This document shows positions 26,580 to 34,527 of a DNA stretch of 64,000 nt, piece by piece. Within the stretch, counting starts at the first letter, position 1. Every line of letters begins with the position of its first letter. This DNA comes from an uncultured Clostridium sp. Lineage in GTDB: Bacteria; Bacillota; Clostridia; TANB77; CAG-508. The notes beneath the pieces were generated by a model. It was not told the DNA's origin. It ran no database searches and was given only the letters and a program-made list of their open reading frames with translations. The stretch lies in the NCBI GenBank assembly GCA_946565805.1, contig CAMNWO010000012.1, positions 1 to 64,000 of the forward strand. Direction: 5' to 3'. A program made the translations under genes and the position numbers.

Positions 26580-28241
26580 TTAAAATATTCCTACAATTTC
26601 TCCGTTTTCATCAATATCAATGCTTTCTGCTGATGGCACTTTAGGAAGACCTGGCATAGTCATAATTTTCCCTGCTAAGGCTACCACAAAACCTGCTCCT
26701 GTTTTTAAATTGATGTCTCGAATTCTAATATTGTAATCCCCTTTACATTCTAAATTTTTAGGGTCATCTGAGAAGGAATATTGTGTTTTAGCAATACATA
26801 CTGGGAAATGTCCATATCCTAATTCTTCTATTTTTTTAATTTCTGCTAATGCTTCTTCTGAATATTCCACTCCTTTTGCTCCATATACTTTGGTTGCTAC
26901 TTTTTCAATTTTAGTTTGAATAGAATCTTCTGATTCATAGATGTAGTGGAAGTTTTCTTCTTGTTCTGTTAGTTTTACTAATTTCTCAGCAATGTCAATC
27001 GCTCCTTCTCCACCTTTTGCCCATCCTTCTACTAAGCTTAGTTCAACACCTTTTTCAGACAACTTTTCTTGTAAAAACTCAATTTCTTTTTCGGTGTCTT
27101 GTACATATCGATTTAATGCCACAATTACATTTACACCAAATTTATTTTTTAGGTTATCGATATGACGATATACGTTATCAATTCCTCTTTCAATTCCCTC
27201 AATGTTCTCTTCTTGTATTTTATCTTTTTCCACGCCACCATGGTATTTAATGGCTTTTATGGTTGCTACTAATACAACGGCGTCTGGTTTTATTCCAGCT
27301 TTTCTACATTTGATGTCCATGAATTTTTCTGCTCCTAAGTCAGCTCCAAATCCAGCTTCTGTTATAACATAATCTCCTAATTTTAAAGCTAGTTTTGTTG
27401 CGATAATGCTGTTACATCCATGGGCAATATTGGCAAATGGTCCTCCATGAACAATAGCTGGTGTATGTTCTAAGGTTTGTACTAAATTTGGCTTTAAGGC
27501 ATCTTTTAATAAAACTGTCATAGCACCTTCTGCTTTTAGTTGTTTTGCATAAATTGGTTCTCCTTGTTTGTTATAACCAACTAATATATTTCCTAATTTT
27601 TCTTTTAAATCTTTGATATCTGTTGCTAAGCACATAATTGCCATAATCTCAGAAGCTACTGTGATATCAAATTTATCATGTCTTGGAACAATTCTCTTTT
27701 CTCCTGATAATCCTGTTTCAATTTCTCTTAGTTGTCTATCATTTAAATCTAGACATCTTTTCCATACAACTCTCTCAAATCCTAATTCATTTCCAAAATA
27801 AATGTGATTGTCAATTAAACTTGCTAATAAATTGTTAGCTACTGTCATGGCATGGATATCTCCTGTAAAATGTAAGTTGATATCTTCCATTGGCGCAATT
27901 TGCACTCTTCCTCCACCTGCTGCTCCTCCTTTAATTCCAAATACTGGACCTAAAGATGGCTCTCTTAAGGCTAAAATCGAATTTTTTTCAATTCTTCTTA
28001 ATCCATCTGCTATGGCAATGGACATCGTTGTTTTTCCTTCTCCTAATGGCGTTGGATTGATGGCTGTTACTAAAACTAATTTTCCATCTTTTTTATCTTT
28101 TAATCTCTCGTAAACATCATCTGAAATTTTCGCTTTGTATTTCCCATACTGTTCAATATCCTCTTCCTTAATTTCTACTTTTTTTGCTATGTCTACTATT
28201 TTTTCTAGTTTTGTACTTCTTGCGATTTCGATATCTGTCAT
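26580..28241 (-). CDS. fhs: Formate-tetrahydrofolate ligase
   Basis: ATP-dependent formation of 10-formyl-THF, feeding purine and fMet synthesis. 553 aa from the ATG at 28241, eight bases after AGGAGG; the ORF-track extension upstream is unlikely. P-loop-like TPLGEGKTTMS, GGAAGGGRVQIAPMEDINLH and the C-terminal KTGAGFVVALAGKIMTMPG are family signatures. It lies between two palindrome clusters; no ZTP or THF riboswitch is visible in the upstream gap. Confidence 0.97.
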   Translation of the reverse strand: MTDIEIARSTKLEKIVDIAKKVEIKEEDIEQYGKYKAKISDDVYERLKDKKDGKLVLVTAINPTPLGEGKTTMSIAIADGLRRIEKNSILALREPSLGPVFGIKGGAAGGGRVQIAPMEDINLHFTGDIHAMTVANNLLASLIDNHIYFGNELGFERVVWKRCLDLNDRQLREIETGLSGEKRIVPRHDKFDITVASEIMAIMCLATDIKDLKEKLGNILVGYNKQGEPIYAKQLKAEGAMTVLLKDALKPNLVQTLEHTPAIVHGGPFANIAHGCNSIIATKLALKLGDYVITEAGFGADLGAEKFMDIKCRKAGIKPDAVVLVATIKAIKYHGGVEKDKIQEENIEGIERGIDNVYRHIDNLKNKFGVNVIVALNRYVQDTEKEIEFLQEKLSEKGVELSLVEGWAKGGEGAIDIAEKLVKLTEQEENFHYIYESEDSIQTKIEKVATKVYGAKGVEYSEEALAEIKKIEELGYGHFPVCIAKTQYSFSDDPKNLECKGDYNIRIRDINLKTGAGFVVALAGKIMTMPGLPKVPSAESIDIDENGEIVGIF

Positions 28242-28263
28242 AATCCATACCTCCTTTTTTATT

Positions 28264-28361
28264 AAAGTTGCCAATGGTTCCGGGGTTAAATGGCAACTTT
28301 AATTTTTTATATTTAATTTTAAGCAAAGTTGCCATTTAACCCCGGAACCATTGGCAACTTT
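28264..28361. repeat. REP family C pair: perfect 37-bp inverted repeats
   Basis: 28264-28300 and 28325-28361 are exact reverse complements, each itself a hairpin of AAAGTTGCCA/TGGCAACTTT around GGTTCCGGGGTT. The 98-bp unit sits between fhs and the PAP2-like gene. Its exactness suggests recent insertion. Confidence 0.85.
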
Positions 28362-28367
28362 TTAGCA

Positions 28368-28808
28368 TTAAGCAATTATTCCTACTAGTACTCCTATCAT
28401 TGCTCCTACAAATACTTGTACTGGTGTATGTCCTAAAACTTCAACTAATCTCTCTGATACTTGCATTCCAGTAAGTCCTGGTGTTTCAATTAATTTATTT
28501 AATAAAGCTGCTTGTTTACCAGCCGCTCTTCTTACTCCACAGGCATCATACATAACAATAAATGCTACAATAAATCCTAAAGCAAAAATTGGACTATCTA
28601 CTCCTTCGTATTTTCCTATCAAGGTAGCTAGCCCTGCTACCACTGCCGAATGAGAACTTGGCATTCCCCCTGCTCCCATAATTCTTTTAAAATTAAATTT
28701 TTTTGTTGTACATAAATCATAAATTAATTTAAATAATTGTATACCAAACCATAAAAAGAATGGTACATATATATATTTGTTTTGTAGAAATGCTATAAAG
28801 TCATTCAT
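28368..28808 (-). CDS. Divergent PAP2-family membrane protein (DUF212/YuiD-like)
   Basis: 146 aa with about four hydrophobic segments. Conserved GGMPSSHSAVVAGLAT matches the acid-phosphatase-like histidine motif of the DUF212 group, and YDACGVRRAAGKQA follows. Probably a membrane phosphatase on lipid substrates; activity unproven. Transcribed behind xseB. Confidence 0.88.
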   Translation of the reverse strand: MNDFIAFLQNKYIYVPFFLWFGIQLFKLIYDLCTTKKFNFKRIMGAGGMPSSHSAVVAGLATLIGKYEGVDSPIFALGFIVAFIVMYDACGVRRAAGKQAALLNKLIETPGLTGMQVSERLVEVLGHTPVQVFVGAMIGVLVGIIA

Positions 28809-28851
28809 TTTTTGTTTTCTCCCCTTTATTTAAGTTCTCTTCCGTTTTTTA

Positions 28852-29091
28852 TTAAGCTTCAAATTCCTCTTCTTTTATTTCACCATCTTGTTTTACTAAA
28901 ATAGTAATTTTCTTTTCTGCTTCTTCTAATGTTTTATTACATTCTTTTGAAATTTTAATTCCTTCTTCAAATTTTGAAACAGAATCTTCTAAGCTTAATT
29001 CTCCTTTTTCCAGTTCTGTTACAATTTTTTCTAATTGTTCTATTTGTTCTTCAAAACTTTTACTCAACTTTTTCTTCTCCTTTTCAAACAT
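28852..29091 (-). CDS. xseB: Exodeoxyribonuclease VII small subunit
   Basis: 79 aa, typical size. A helical hairpin with ELEKGELSLEDSVSKFEEGI, the family core. Starts immediately after the xseA stop, so it is translationally coupled. Partner of XseA in single-strand DNA degradation. Confidence 0.94.
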   Translation of the reverse strand: MFEKEKKKLSKSFEEQIEQLEKIVTELEKGELSLEDSVSKFEEGIKISKECNKTLEEAEKKITILVKQDGEIKEEEFEA

Positions 29092-30285
29092 TTATTGTAT
29101 CATTGCCTTTTTGCTTCCATCCACAAATCGAATATCTACTATATCTCCTGGTTCTAACTCTACTTTAGTTTTAATTACTTTCCCTTCTTTTTGTGTAATT
29201 GAATATCCTCTCGCTAATGTTTTTAATGGACTATAGGCATCTAATTTAGCAACTAATTTAGTATACTTTGTTTTCTCTTTTTCTTGCCTTACCTGCATTG
29301 AATTTTCTAAATGTTTTACTAAATTATCAATTCTAATATAATTTTCTTGTATTCTACGAGTTGGTTCTTTAAATACAAAACTTGACATGCTTTTTTCATA
29401 TCTTAGTTTCATAATTTGAACTTTTTTGATTAAGGACATTCTTAGTCGATTTTGATAGGTTATGATTTTTTGTTTTACTTCATACCTATCCGGAACTGCT
29501 AATTCGGCTGCCGCAGATGGTGTTGGTGCTCTCAAATCAGCCACAAAGTCAGCTATGGTAAAATCGGTTTCATGCCCTACCGCTGATATAATTGGAATTT
29601 CCGAATGATAAATACTTTGCGCTACAATTTCTTCATTAAATGGCCACAGGTCTTCTAAAGATCCTCCTCCTCTTGCTAAAATTAATACATCTGCTAGTTT
29701 TTTTCGGTTCATAATTTCAATTCCTTCAGCAATTTTTTCCGCTGCGCCTTCTCCTTGTACTGGTACAGGTAGCAAGCGAATAACTACATTGGGATTTCTT
29801 CTAGTAGATACATTAATGATATCACGAATAACGGAACCAGTTTGCGAAGTTAATACTCCAATTACTTTTGGCATCATTGGGATTGGCATTTTATGTTCTT
29901 CATCAAACAGTCCTTGTTCTTCTAGTCTGTTTTTCATTTCTTGATATTTAGCGTATAAATCTCCTATACCATCTTCTTCCATTGCTTTTACATAGATTTG
30001 ATATACACCATCTCTTTCAAAAACAGATACTCCACCAAAAAGAAATACTTTCATTCCATCTTTCGGTAAAAAATTCAATTTTTGAGCATAAGATTTGAAC
30101 ATAATACATTTTATAAGAGAGTTTTCATCTTTTAGCGTAAAATACATGTGGCCTGTATAATGGTTTTTAAAGTTTGAGATTTCTCCTTTTACCAAAATAT
30201 TGTTTAAATATTCATCTTCTGCTATTTTATTTTTAATATATTGATTTAGAGTTGATACAGTTACTGCCATTTCAGCATATTTCAT
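29092..30285 (-). CDS. xseA: Exodeoxyribonuclease VII large subunit
   Basis: 397 aa. OB-fold DNA-binding domain at residues 10-105 (VKGEISNFKNHYTGHMYFTLKD) and the catalytic core with GVLTSQTGSVIRDI, LARGGGSLEDLWPFN and SAVGHETDFTIAD. The C-terminal coiled region ends in LARGYSI. Part of the nusB-xseA-xseB operon; GGGAG box before the ATG. Confidence 0.96.
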   Translation of the reverse strand: MKYAEMAVTVSTLNQYIKNKIAEDEYLNNILVKGEISNFKNHYTGHMYFTLKDENSLIKCIMFKSYAQKLNFLPKDGMKVFLFGGVSVFERDGVYQIYVKAMEEDGIGDLYAKYQEMKNRLEEQGLFDEEHKMPIPMMPKVIGVLTSQTGSVIRDIINVSTRRNPNVVIRLLPVPVQGEGAAEKIAEGIEIMNRKKLADVLILARGGGSLEDLWPFNEEIVAQSIYHSEIPIISAVGHETDFTIADFVADLRAPTPSAAAELAVPDRYEVKQKIITYQNRLRMSLIKKVQIMKLRYEKSMSSFVFKEPTRRIQENYIRIDNLVKHLENSMQVRQEKEKTKYTKLVAKLDAYSPLKTLARGYSITQKEGKVIKTKVELEPGDIVDIRFVDGSKKAMIQ

Positions 30286-30297
30286 AGTTTTCTCCCT

Positions 30298-30702
30298 CTA
30301 TTTTTCTTTCACTATACTTGCTAAAATTCCATTTACGAAATTTTTAGAAGAATCTTCTCCATATTTTTTGGCTAATTCTACAGCTTCATTAATGGCTACT
30401 TTAAATGGTATTTCTGTATATTTTAATTCATAAATAGCTAATTTTAAGATCGCTAAATCTATTTTAGAAATTCTTTCTATTTTCCACTCTGCTTTTAAGT
30501 TTTCTTCTATTTGCTTAACAATTACTTCTTTCTTTTCTTGAATTCCTAAGATAGTTTTGCTAATATATTCTTTTGCTTTTTCATCTGTAATCTCATTACT
30601 TTCTTCATATAATTCAATAGCTTCTTCTAGGTTTTCTTGTTTTTGTATTTCTAAACTATAGATTAGTTTGAAGGTTTGTTCTCTTATTGCGGTTCTATTC
30701 AT
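30298..30702 (-). CDS. nusB: Transcription antitermination protein NusB
   Basis: 134 aa from the ATG at 30702 after AAGGAAA; the upstream in-frame ATG overlaps the DUF2273 stop. All-helical NusB fold with [14 protein letters not shown] and FVNGILA near the end. Binds boxA RNA with NusE for rRNA antitermination. Sits between DUF2273/amaP and xseA, the common clostridial order. Confidence 0.94.
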   Translation of the reverse strand: MNRTAIREQTFKLIYSLEIQKQENLEEAIELYEESNEITDEKAKEYISKTILGIQEKKEVIVKQIEENLKAEWKIERISKIDLAILKLAIYELKYTEIPFKVAINEAVELAKKYGEDSSKNFVNGILASIVKEK

Positions 30703-30722
30703 ATTTTTTCCTTTCTTAGTCA

Positions 30723-30923
30723 TTACATTTTATCAATAAACGATTTTAGTTTTGTTTTGACATCTTCTTTATTTTGTTGTACATAATTTCCTATAAATGC
30801 TCCTAATAGTAGCACTACAATAGCTAAAATCAAATCATGTAATCTTGTTACTAAAACTAATATTGCTATTATAATTCCAATGATAGCTCCTTTGTAATTA
30901 TTCCAAAAATCTTTTAGATTCAT
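30723..30923 (-). CDS. Small DUF2273 membrane protein
   Basis: 66 aa from the ATG at 30923; a GTG three codons upstream is too close to the AAGGAAA box. Two adjacent hydrophobic helices with a short polar tail ([15 protein letters not shown]). DUF2273 proteins accompany AmaP and Asp23, as here, in envelope-stress clusters. Function not defined. Confidence 0.85.
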   Translation of the reverse strand: MNLKDFWNNYKGAIIGIIIAILVLVTRLHDLILAIVVLLLGAFIGNYVQQNKEDVKTKLKSFIDKM

Positions 30924-30947
30924 TTTTATCACTTTCCTTTTTGTTTA

Positions 30948-31502
30948 TTATTTTTCAATTTGTTGTGTTGAAGCAACTTTCTTAACCGTAATATTAACTT
31001 CTTTCACTTCTAAATCAGTTGCTGTTTTTACTTTTTCTTTAATTCTTGCTTGAAGATTTGCTGATAGATCCTTAATAATAGCCTCTTCATTAACAATCAA
31101 ATTAACAAACACATTAACATTATTTTCTTTATCTAGTACTACTCTTGTTGTAACGTCTTCTGCACTTTGGAAATTTAAAGCAACAGAATTTACTAAATTT
31201 TCTATTGTTTCCTTAGAAATCATAAGTTTTCCATTTTCATTTTCTAATAATACTCCTTGCCTTTCTTTAATTTGTTCTCTTGATGTACTATCAAAAAAGA
31301 TGCATTTAATTGATAATAAAATAAATACAACGCTTAGTCCTAATACTATTTTTCCTGATGTTTCTCCCACTACTATTTTAGTTACAATATCTCCTACTAG
31401 TTTTATATCTAACCATCCAAATACTAATAAAGATAAAATAACGGCTAATACTAACATGATATTTGAATAAATAATTAGTGTGATTTTTTCTAAAATTTTC
31501 AT
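30948..31502 (-). CDS. amaP: Alkaline-shock membrane anchor AmaP-like
   Basis: 184 aa with two N-terminal transmembrane helices (about 5-28 and 52-70) followed by an Asp23-like domain. AmaP tethers Asp23 to the membrane in other Firmicutes. Adjacent DUF2273, nusB and a nearby Asp23 gene support the call. The plus-strand gene at 31683 splits this cluster. Confidence 0.87.
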   Translation of the reverse strand: MKILEKITLIIYSNIMLVLAVILSLLVFGWLDIKLVGDIVTKIVVGETSGKIVLGLSVVFILLSIKCIFFDSTSREQIKERQGVLLENENGKLMISKETIENLVNSVALNFQSAEDVTTRVVLDKENNVNVFVNLIVNEEAIIKDLSANLQARIKEKVKTATDLEVKEVNITVKKVASTQQIEK

Positions 31503-31682
31503 TTCTATTCCTCCTATTTCTTCTATTTTTTCAGTACTATAAGTATACCAATTTCTTTTCTTTTTTACAACAGTTTCAGGAAAAATTTTACTTAAAATTA
31601 AGAATTCATTGACTTCATTTTTCTTTTATGTTATAATTTTTTATGTAACCTCATGGTTTTATATAATATAGGAGGATTGCTA

Positions 31683-32231
31683 ATGCAACGGATTTTAGAA
31701 AACTTAATATTAAAAGATGAAGATTATTTCTTCGATGGTGATTTAGTAGTTAACGGCAAGGTTGAGCTTATTAATGTCAATCTTCAGGTTTCCGGAAAAT
31801 TGTTTTTTAAAGGTATTGCTGATGATGGTTTTTCTATCAAAGCTGCTTATATTACGAATGCTAGTATTACAGCTTATGCCTTTACATGTCGTATTAACAA
31901 ACTCTTTGTAAAGGGAGATATTTTGGTTAAAACTGACATGGATGCTCGTCACATCTCTTGCGATGGTAATATTGAAGTGGATGGTTTTTGCAATGTCTAC
32001 AATGTTACCTGTAATAATTATTTAATTACTGGAGATAACTATTCTGACGATGTTACAGTCAAAGAAAGCCTTTATATTTTAGGGTCTAATGACTCTGGAG
32101 ATTTAAAGGCTCACGAAATTTTCCTTGGTGGTTATTCTACGTTTTCTCCTTATAGTGAAATATCGATAGAAGCTAAGCATTTTGAAAGTGCTGGACAGAT
32201 ACGGAATTGCCGAAGAATAAAAATTGGATAA
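31683..32231 (+). CDS. Hypothetical beta-helix-like protein inserted in the Asp23 cluster
   Basis: 182 aa from the ATG at 31683, which has AGGAGG seven bases before it. Short repeated beta strands with alternating hydrophobics (FDGDLVVNGKVELINVNLQV and similar) suggest a bactofilin-like right-handed beta helix; I do not recognise the family. It faces against its neighbours and has two in-frame CGG codons read as Arg (codon 3 and near the end). A +1 shift at codon 3 would stop immediately. Both points suggest insertion. Confidence 0.7.
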   Translation: MQRILENLILKDEDYFFDGDLVVNGKVELINVNLQVSGKLFFKGIADDGFSIKAAYITNASITAYAFTCRINKLFVKGDILVKTDMDARHISCDGNIEVDGFCNVYNVTCNNYLITGDNYSDDVTVKESLYILGSNDSGDLKAHEIFLGGYSTFSPYSEISIEAKHFESAGQIRNCRRIKIG

Positions 32232-32233
32232 AT

Positions 32234-32273
32234 AATCAAAAAAGCGAGTGAATTTCACTCGCTTTTTTGATTA
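32234..32273. terminator. Bidirectional terminator
   Basis: AATCAAAAAAGCGAGTGAA mirrors TTCACTCGCTTTTTTGATT, a near-perfect stem between two convergent genes. Confidence 0.9.
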
Positions 32274-32284
32274 TTTTAGAAAAT

Positions 32285-32734
32285 TTACTTTTCTTCGCTT
32301 TCTCCTTCTGTTGCAGAAGTTTCTTCTTGTTTACTTTCTTCTTTGGCAGTATCTGTATTAACACCTTGTACATGTACATTAACTTCTTCTACATTTAACC
32401 CTGTCATGTTTTCTACTGCTTTTTTTACTCTATTTTGAATTTCAAAAGCTACATCTGGAATTCTAGAACCATATTCTACAATAATGTTTACATCAATTTT
32501 AGCTTTGGTTCCATCTACTTCTACTTTTATTCCTTTTGCTAAATTTTTCTTTCCACTTAAAACTTCCGTAATTCCTCCTGCAAATCCGCCTGCCATCCCA
32601 GCAACTCCTGGAACTTCTGATACAGCAACACCTGCAATTACAGCTACTACATCATTCGAAATTTGAATTCCTTCGTTTTCTGTTTTTATTTCTTCTTCTA
32701 ATTCTACTACTTCACCTTGATTTTCCTCATTCAT
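32285..32734 (-). CDS. Asp23/Gls24-family envelope stress protein
   Basis: 149 aa. Core domain about residues 20-125: ISNDVVAVIAGVAVSEVPGV at the start and YGSRIPDVAFEIQNRVKKAV later, both typical. Acidic Glu-rich tails at each end. Expected to sit at the inner membrane through AmaP. AGGAGG box before the ATG. Confidence 0.93.
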   Translation of the reverse strand: MNEENQGEVVELEEEIKTENEGIQISNDVVAVIAGVAVSEVPGVAGMAGGFAGGITEVLSGKKNLAKGIKVEVDGTKAKIDVNIIVEYGSRIPDVAFEIQNRVKKAVENMTGLNVEEVNVHVQGVNTDTAKEESKQEETSATEGESEEK

Positions 32735-32817
32735 AAAAAAGCCTCCTTTTCCTATCTTTCTTGTATCAAGTATATCAATTTTCTTCTTTCTTTACAACTA
32801 GTTTTTTAAACTTTCCT

Positions 32818-32848
32818 CATGATTTTGGGGACGGAGGAAAAAATCATG
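32818..32848. repeat. Palindrome family D, copy 1, overlapping the fmt stop
   Basis: CATGATTTT and AAAATCATG pair around GGGGACGGAGG. The fmt stop codon is inside it. Other copies are at 56661-56696 and 60351-60381. Confidence 0.8.
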
Positions 32849-33803
32849 ATTGAAATACTTCAAGTTCTTCTATTTTATTCCCTCTTAAAAAATCTTGAAT
32901 TGGCATTTTTCTGGCATTCTCCCCTTGGATTTCTAACACTTTTAAAATGCCTTTCTTCGTTTTAATCCATAAACCATCTCTTGAGTCTGAAACAATAATG
33001 GTTCCATTTTTTAAGAAATCACTATTATCTACCATTATTTCATTTTGTGCTGCAACTGCAACTTTCCAGAATTTTATTTTCTTTCCCTTTAAGTAAGTAT
33101 ATGCTCCCATGATTGGATTTAATCCTCTTACTAAATTCTTTATTTCTTGCGCAGTTTGATTTTCCCAATCGATTTTAGCCATTTCTTTAGAAAGCATAGG
33201 AGCAACTGAAAAATCGTCTCCTTGTTTCTCTCTTGGAGCTGTTCCTTTTTCTACTTGTTCTAAAGTTTCTACTAAAAGTTCTCCTCCTATTTTCGCTAAT
33301 CTATCCCATAATTCTCCAGTAGTTTCGTCTTCTCCTATTTCTACTTCGCTTTTTAAAATCATATCTCCTGTATCCATTCCAACATCCATATACATTGTTG
33401 TAATTCCTGTTGTTTTATCTCCATTTAAAACAGCCCATTGAATTGGCGCTGCTCCTCTATATTTTGGAAGTAGGGAACCATGTACATTAATACATCCATA
33501 TTTTGGAATTTCTAGTACACTTTTGGGAAGAATTTTTCCATAAGCCACTACACAGATTACATCTGGCTTTAGTTTCTCCATTTCTTCTCTAAATTCTTCA
33601 TTCTTTCTTACTTTTTCTGGCTGATATATTTCTAGACCTTTTTCTAAGGCATATTCTTTTACTGCAGATGGTTGTAGTTTCATTCCTCTTCCTTTTGGTT
33701 TATCTACATTTGTCACAACCCCTATAATGTTATGACCTGCTTCATAAATAGCTTTTAAGCTTTCTTTGGCAAAATCAGGTGTTCCCATAAATAGTATATT
33801 CAT
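32844..33803 (-). CDS. fmt: Methionyl-tRNA formyltransferase
   Basis: Formylates initiator Met-tRNA using 10-formyl-THF (made by Fhs nearby). 319 aa from the ATG at 33803 after AGAGGAG; the ORF-track start 12 codons upstream lies within a family B palindrome. Motifs MGTPDFA, NVHGSLLPKYRGAAPIQWA and DTGDMI are diagnostic. The stop codon is inside palindrome D. Follows def and priA on the same strand. Confidence 0.96.
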   Translation of the reverse strand: MNILFMGTPDFAKESLKAIYEAGHNIIGVVTNVDKPKGRGMKLQPSAVKEYALEKGLEIYQPEKVRKNEEFREEMEKLKPDVICVVAYGKILPKSVLEIPKYGCINVHGSLLPKYRGAAPIQWAVLNGDKTTGITTMYMDVGMDTGDMILKSEVEIGEDETTGELWDRLAKIGGELLVETLEQVEKGTAPREKQGDDFSVAPMLSKEMAKIDWENQTAQEIKNLVRGLNPIMGAYTYLKGKKIKFWKVAVAAQNEIMVDNSDFLKNGTIIVSDSRDGLWIKTKKGILKVLEIQGENARKMPIQDFLRGNKIEELEVFQS

Positions 33804-33816
33804 ATTTTCTCCTCTT

Positions 33817-33926
33817 GATGTTTTTTGGGACGGGGTCAAAAAACATCGCTTTAATTTTCTTTCTTCTCAAACTTTTCGGATTTTAGTTTTTAAACGATGT
33901 TTTTTGCCCCCGTCCCAAAAAACATC
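33817..33926. repeat. REP family B pair between def and fmt
   Basis: Inverted copies at 33817-33848 and 33895-33926 around a 46-bp spacer. The def stop TGA overlaps the start of one copy. Confidence 0.8.
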
Positions 33927-34401
33927 ATTTCTCAGGTTCTACATATTCTAGTGTTCCTGGCAAAATTTTATCTACAAATACTTCGCCATTCAAGTGGTCC
34001 ACTTCATGGCAAATAGCTTGTGCTAATAATTCTTTTGCCTTCACCTGCATTCTTTTTCCATCTCTGTCTGTGTATTCTGCTACTACCTCTGCTGGTCTTA
34101 TTACTTTAGCAAACTGATTCGGAAAACTTAAACATCCTTCATCTACTTCTTGTTCTCCTTTTGTCTTGATAATAACTGGATTAATCATTACGATTGGTCC
34201 CTTGTCATCATATAAATCTATAACAATTACTCTTTTCAAGACGCCTACTTGTACTGCTGCAAGTCCTACTCCATTATATTTATGCATCGTTTCTATCATA
34301 TCATCAATTAATATTTGTAATTTTTCATCTATTAGCTCTACTTCTCTTGATTTCTTTTTTAGAATTTCGTCTCCTTCTAATCTTAATTTTCTAATTGCCA
34401 T
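33925..34401 (-). CDS. def: Peptide deformylase
   Basis: 158 aa, Fe/Zn hydrolase removing the N-formyl group. The three motifs are GVGLAAVQVG, EGCLSFP and HEVDHLNG. Typical type of clostridial length. The last codon runs into a family B REP whose first bases form the stop. Located between priA and fmt as in many Firmicutes. Confidence 0.97.
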   Translation of the reverse strand: MAIRKLRLEGDEILKKKSREVELIDEKLQILIDDMIETMHKYNGVGLAAVQVGVLKRVIVIDLYDDKGPIVMINPVIIKTKGEQEVDEGCLSFPNQFAKVIRPAEVVAEYTDRDGKRMQVKAKELLAQAICHEVDHLNGEVFVDKILPGTLEYVEPEK

Positions 34402-34472
34402 TGTTCTACTCCTTTTCTCGCCTTTTTATTCGTTTACTTTAAGCAAACATTTTCCTCTTTTTTATCTTCTAA

Positions 34473-34517
34473 GATGTGTCCCCGATTGCTCCAAAAGGAG
34501 CAAAAGGAAACGTCCCC
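34473..34517. repeat. REP-like palindrome, family A, copy 6
   Basis: The 45-bp element lies 10 bp past the priA stop, in the priA-def gap. Confidence 0.85.
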
Positions 34518-34527
34518 AATTATCCCT

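Noticed and set aside
28242-28367. ZTP or tetrahydrofolate riboswitch upstream of fhs
   Set aside because: The gap consists of the family C palindrome pair and the ribosome site; no riboswitch core is visible.
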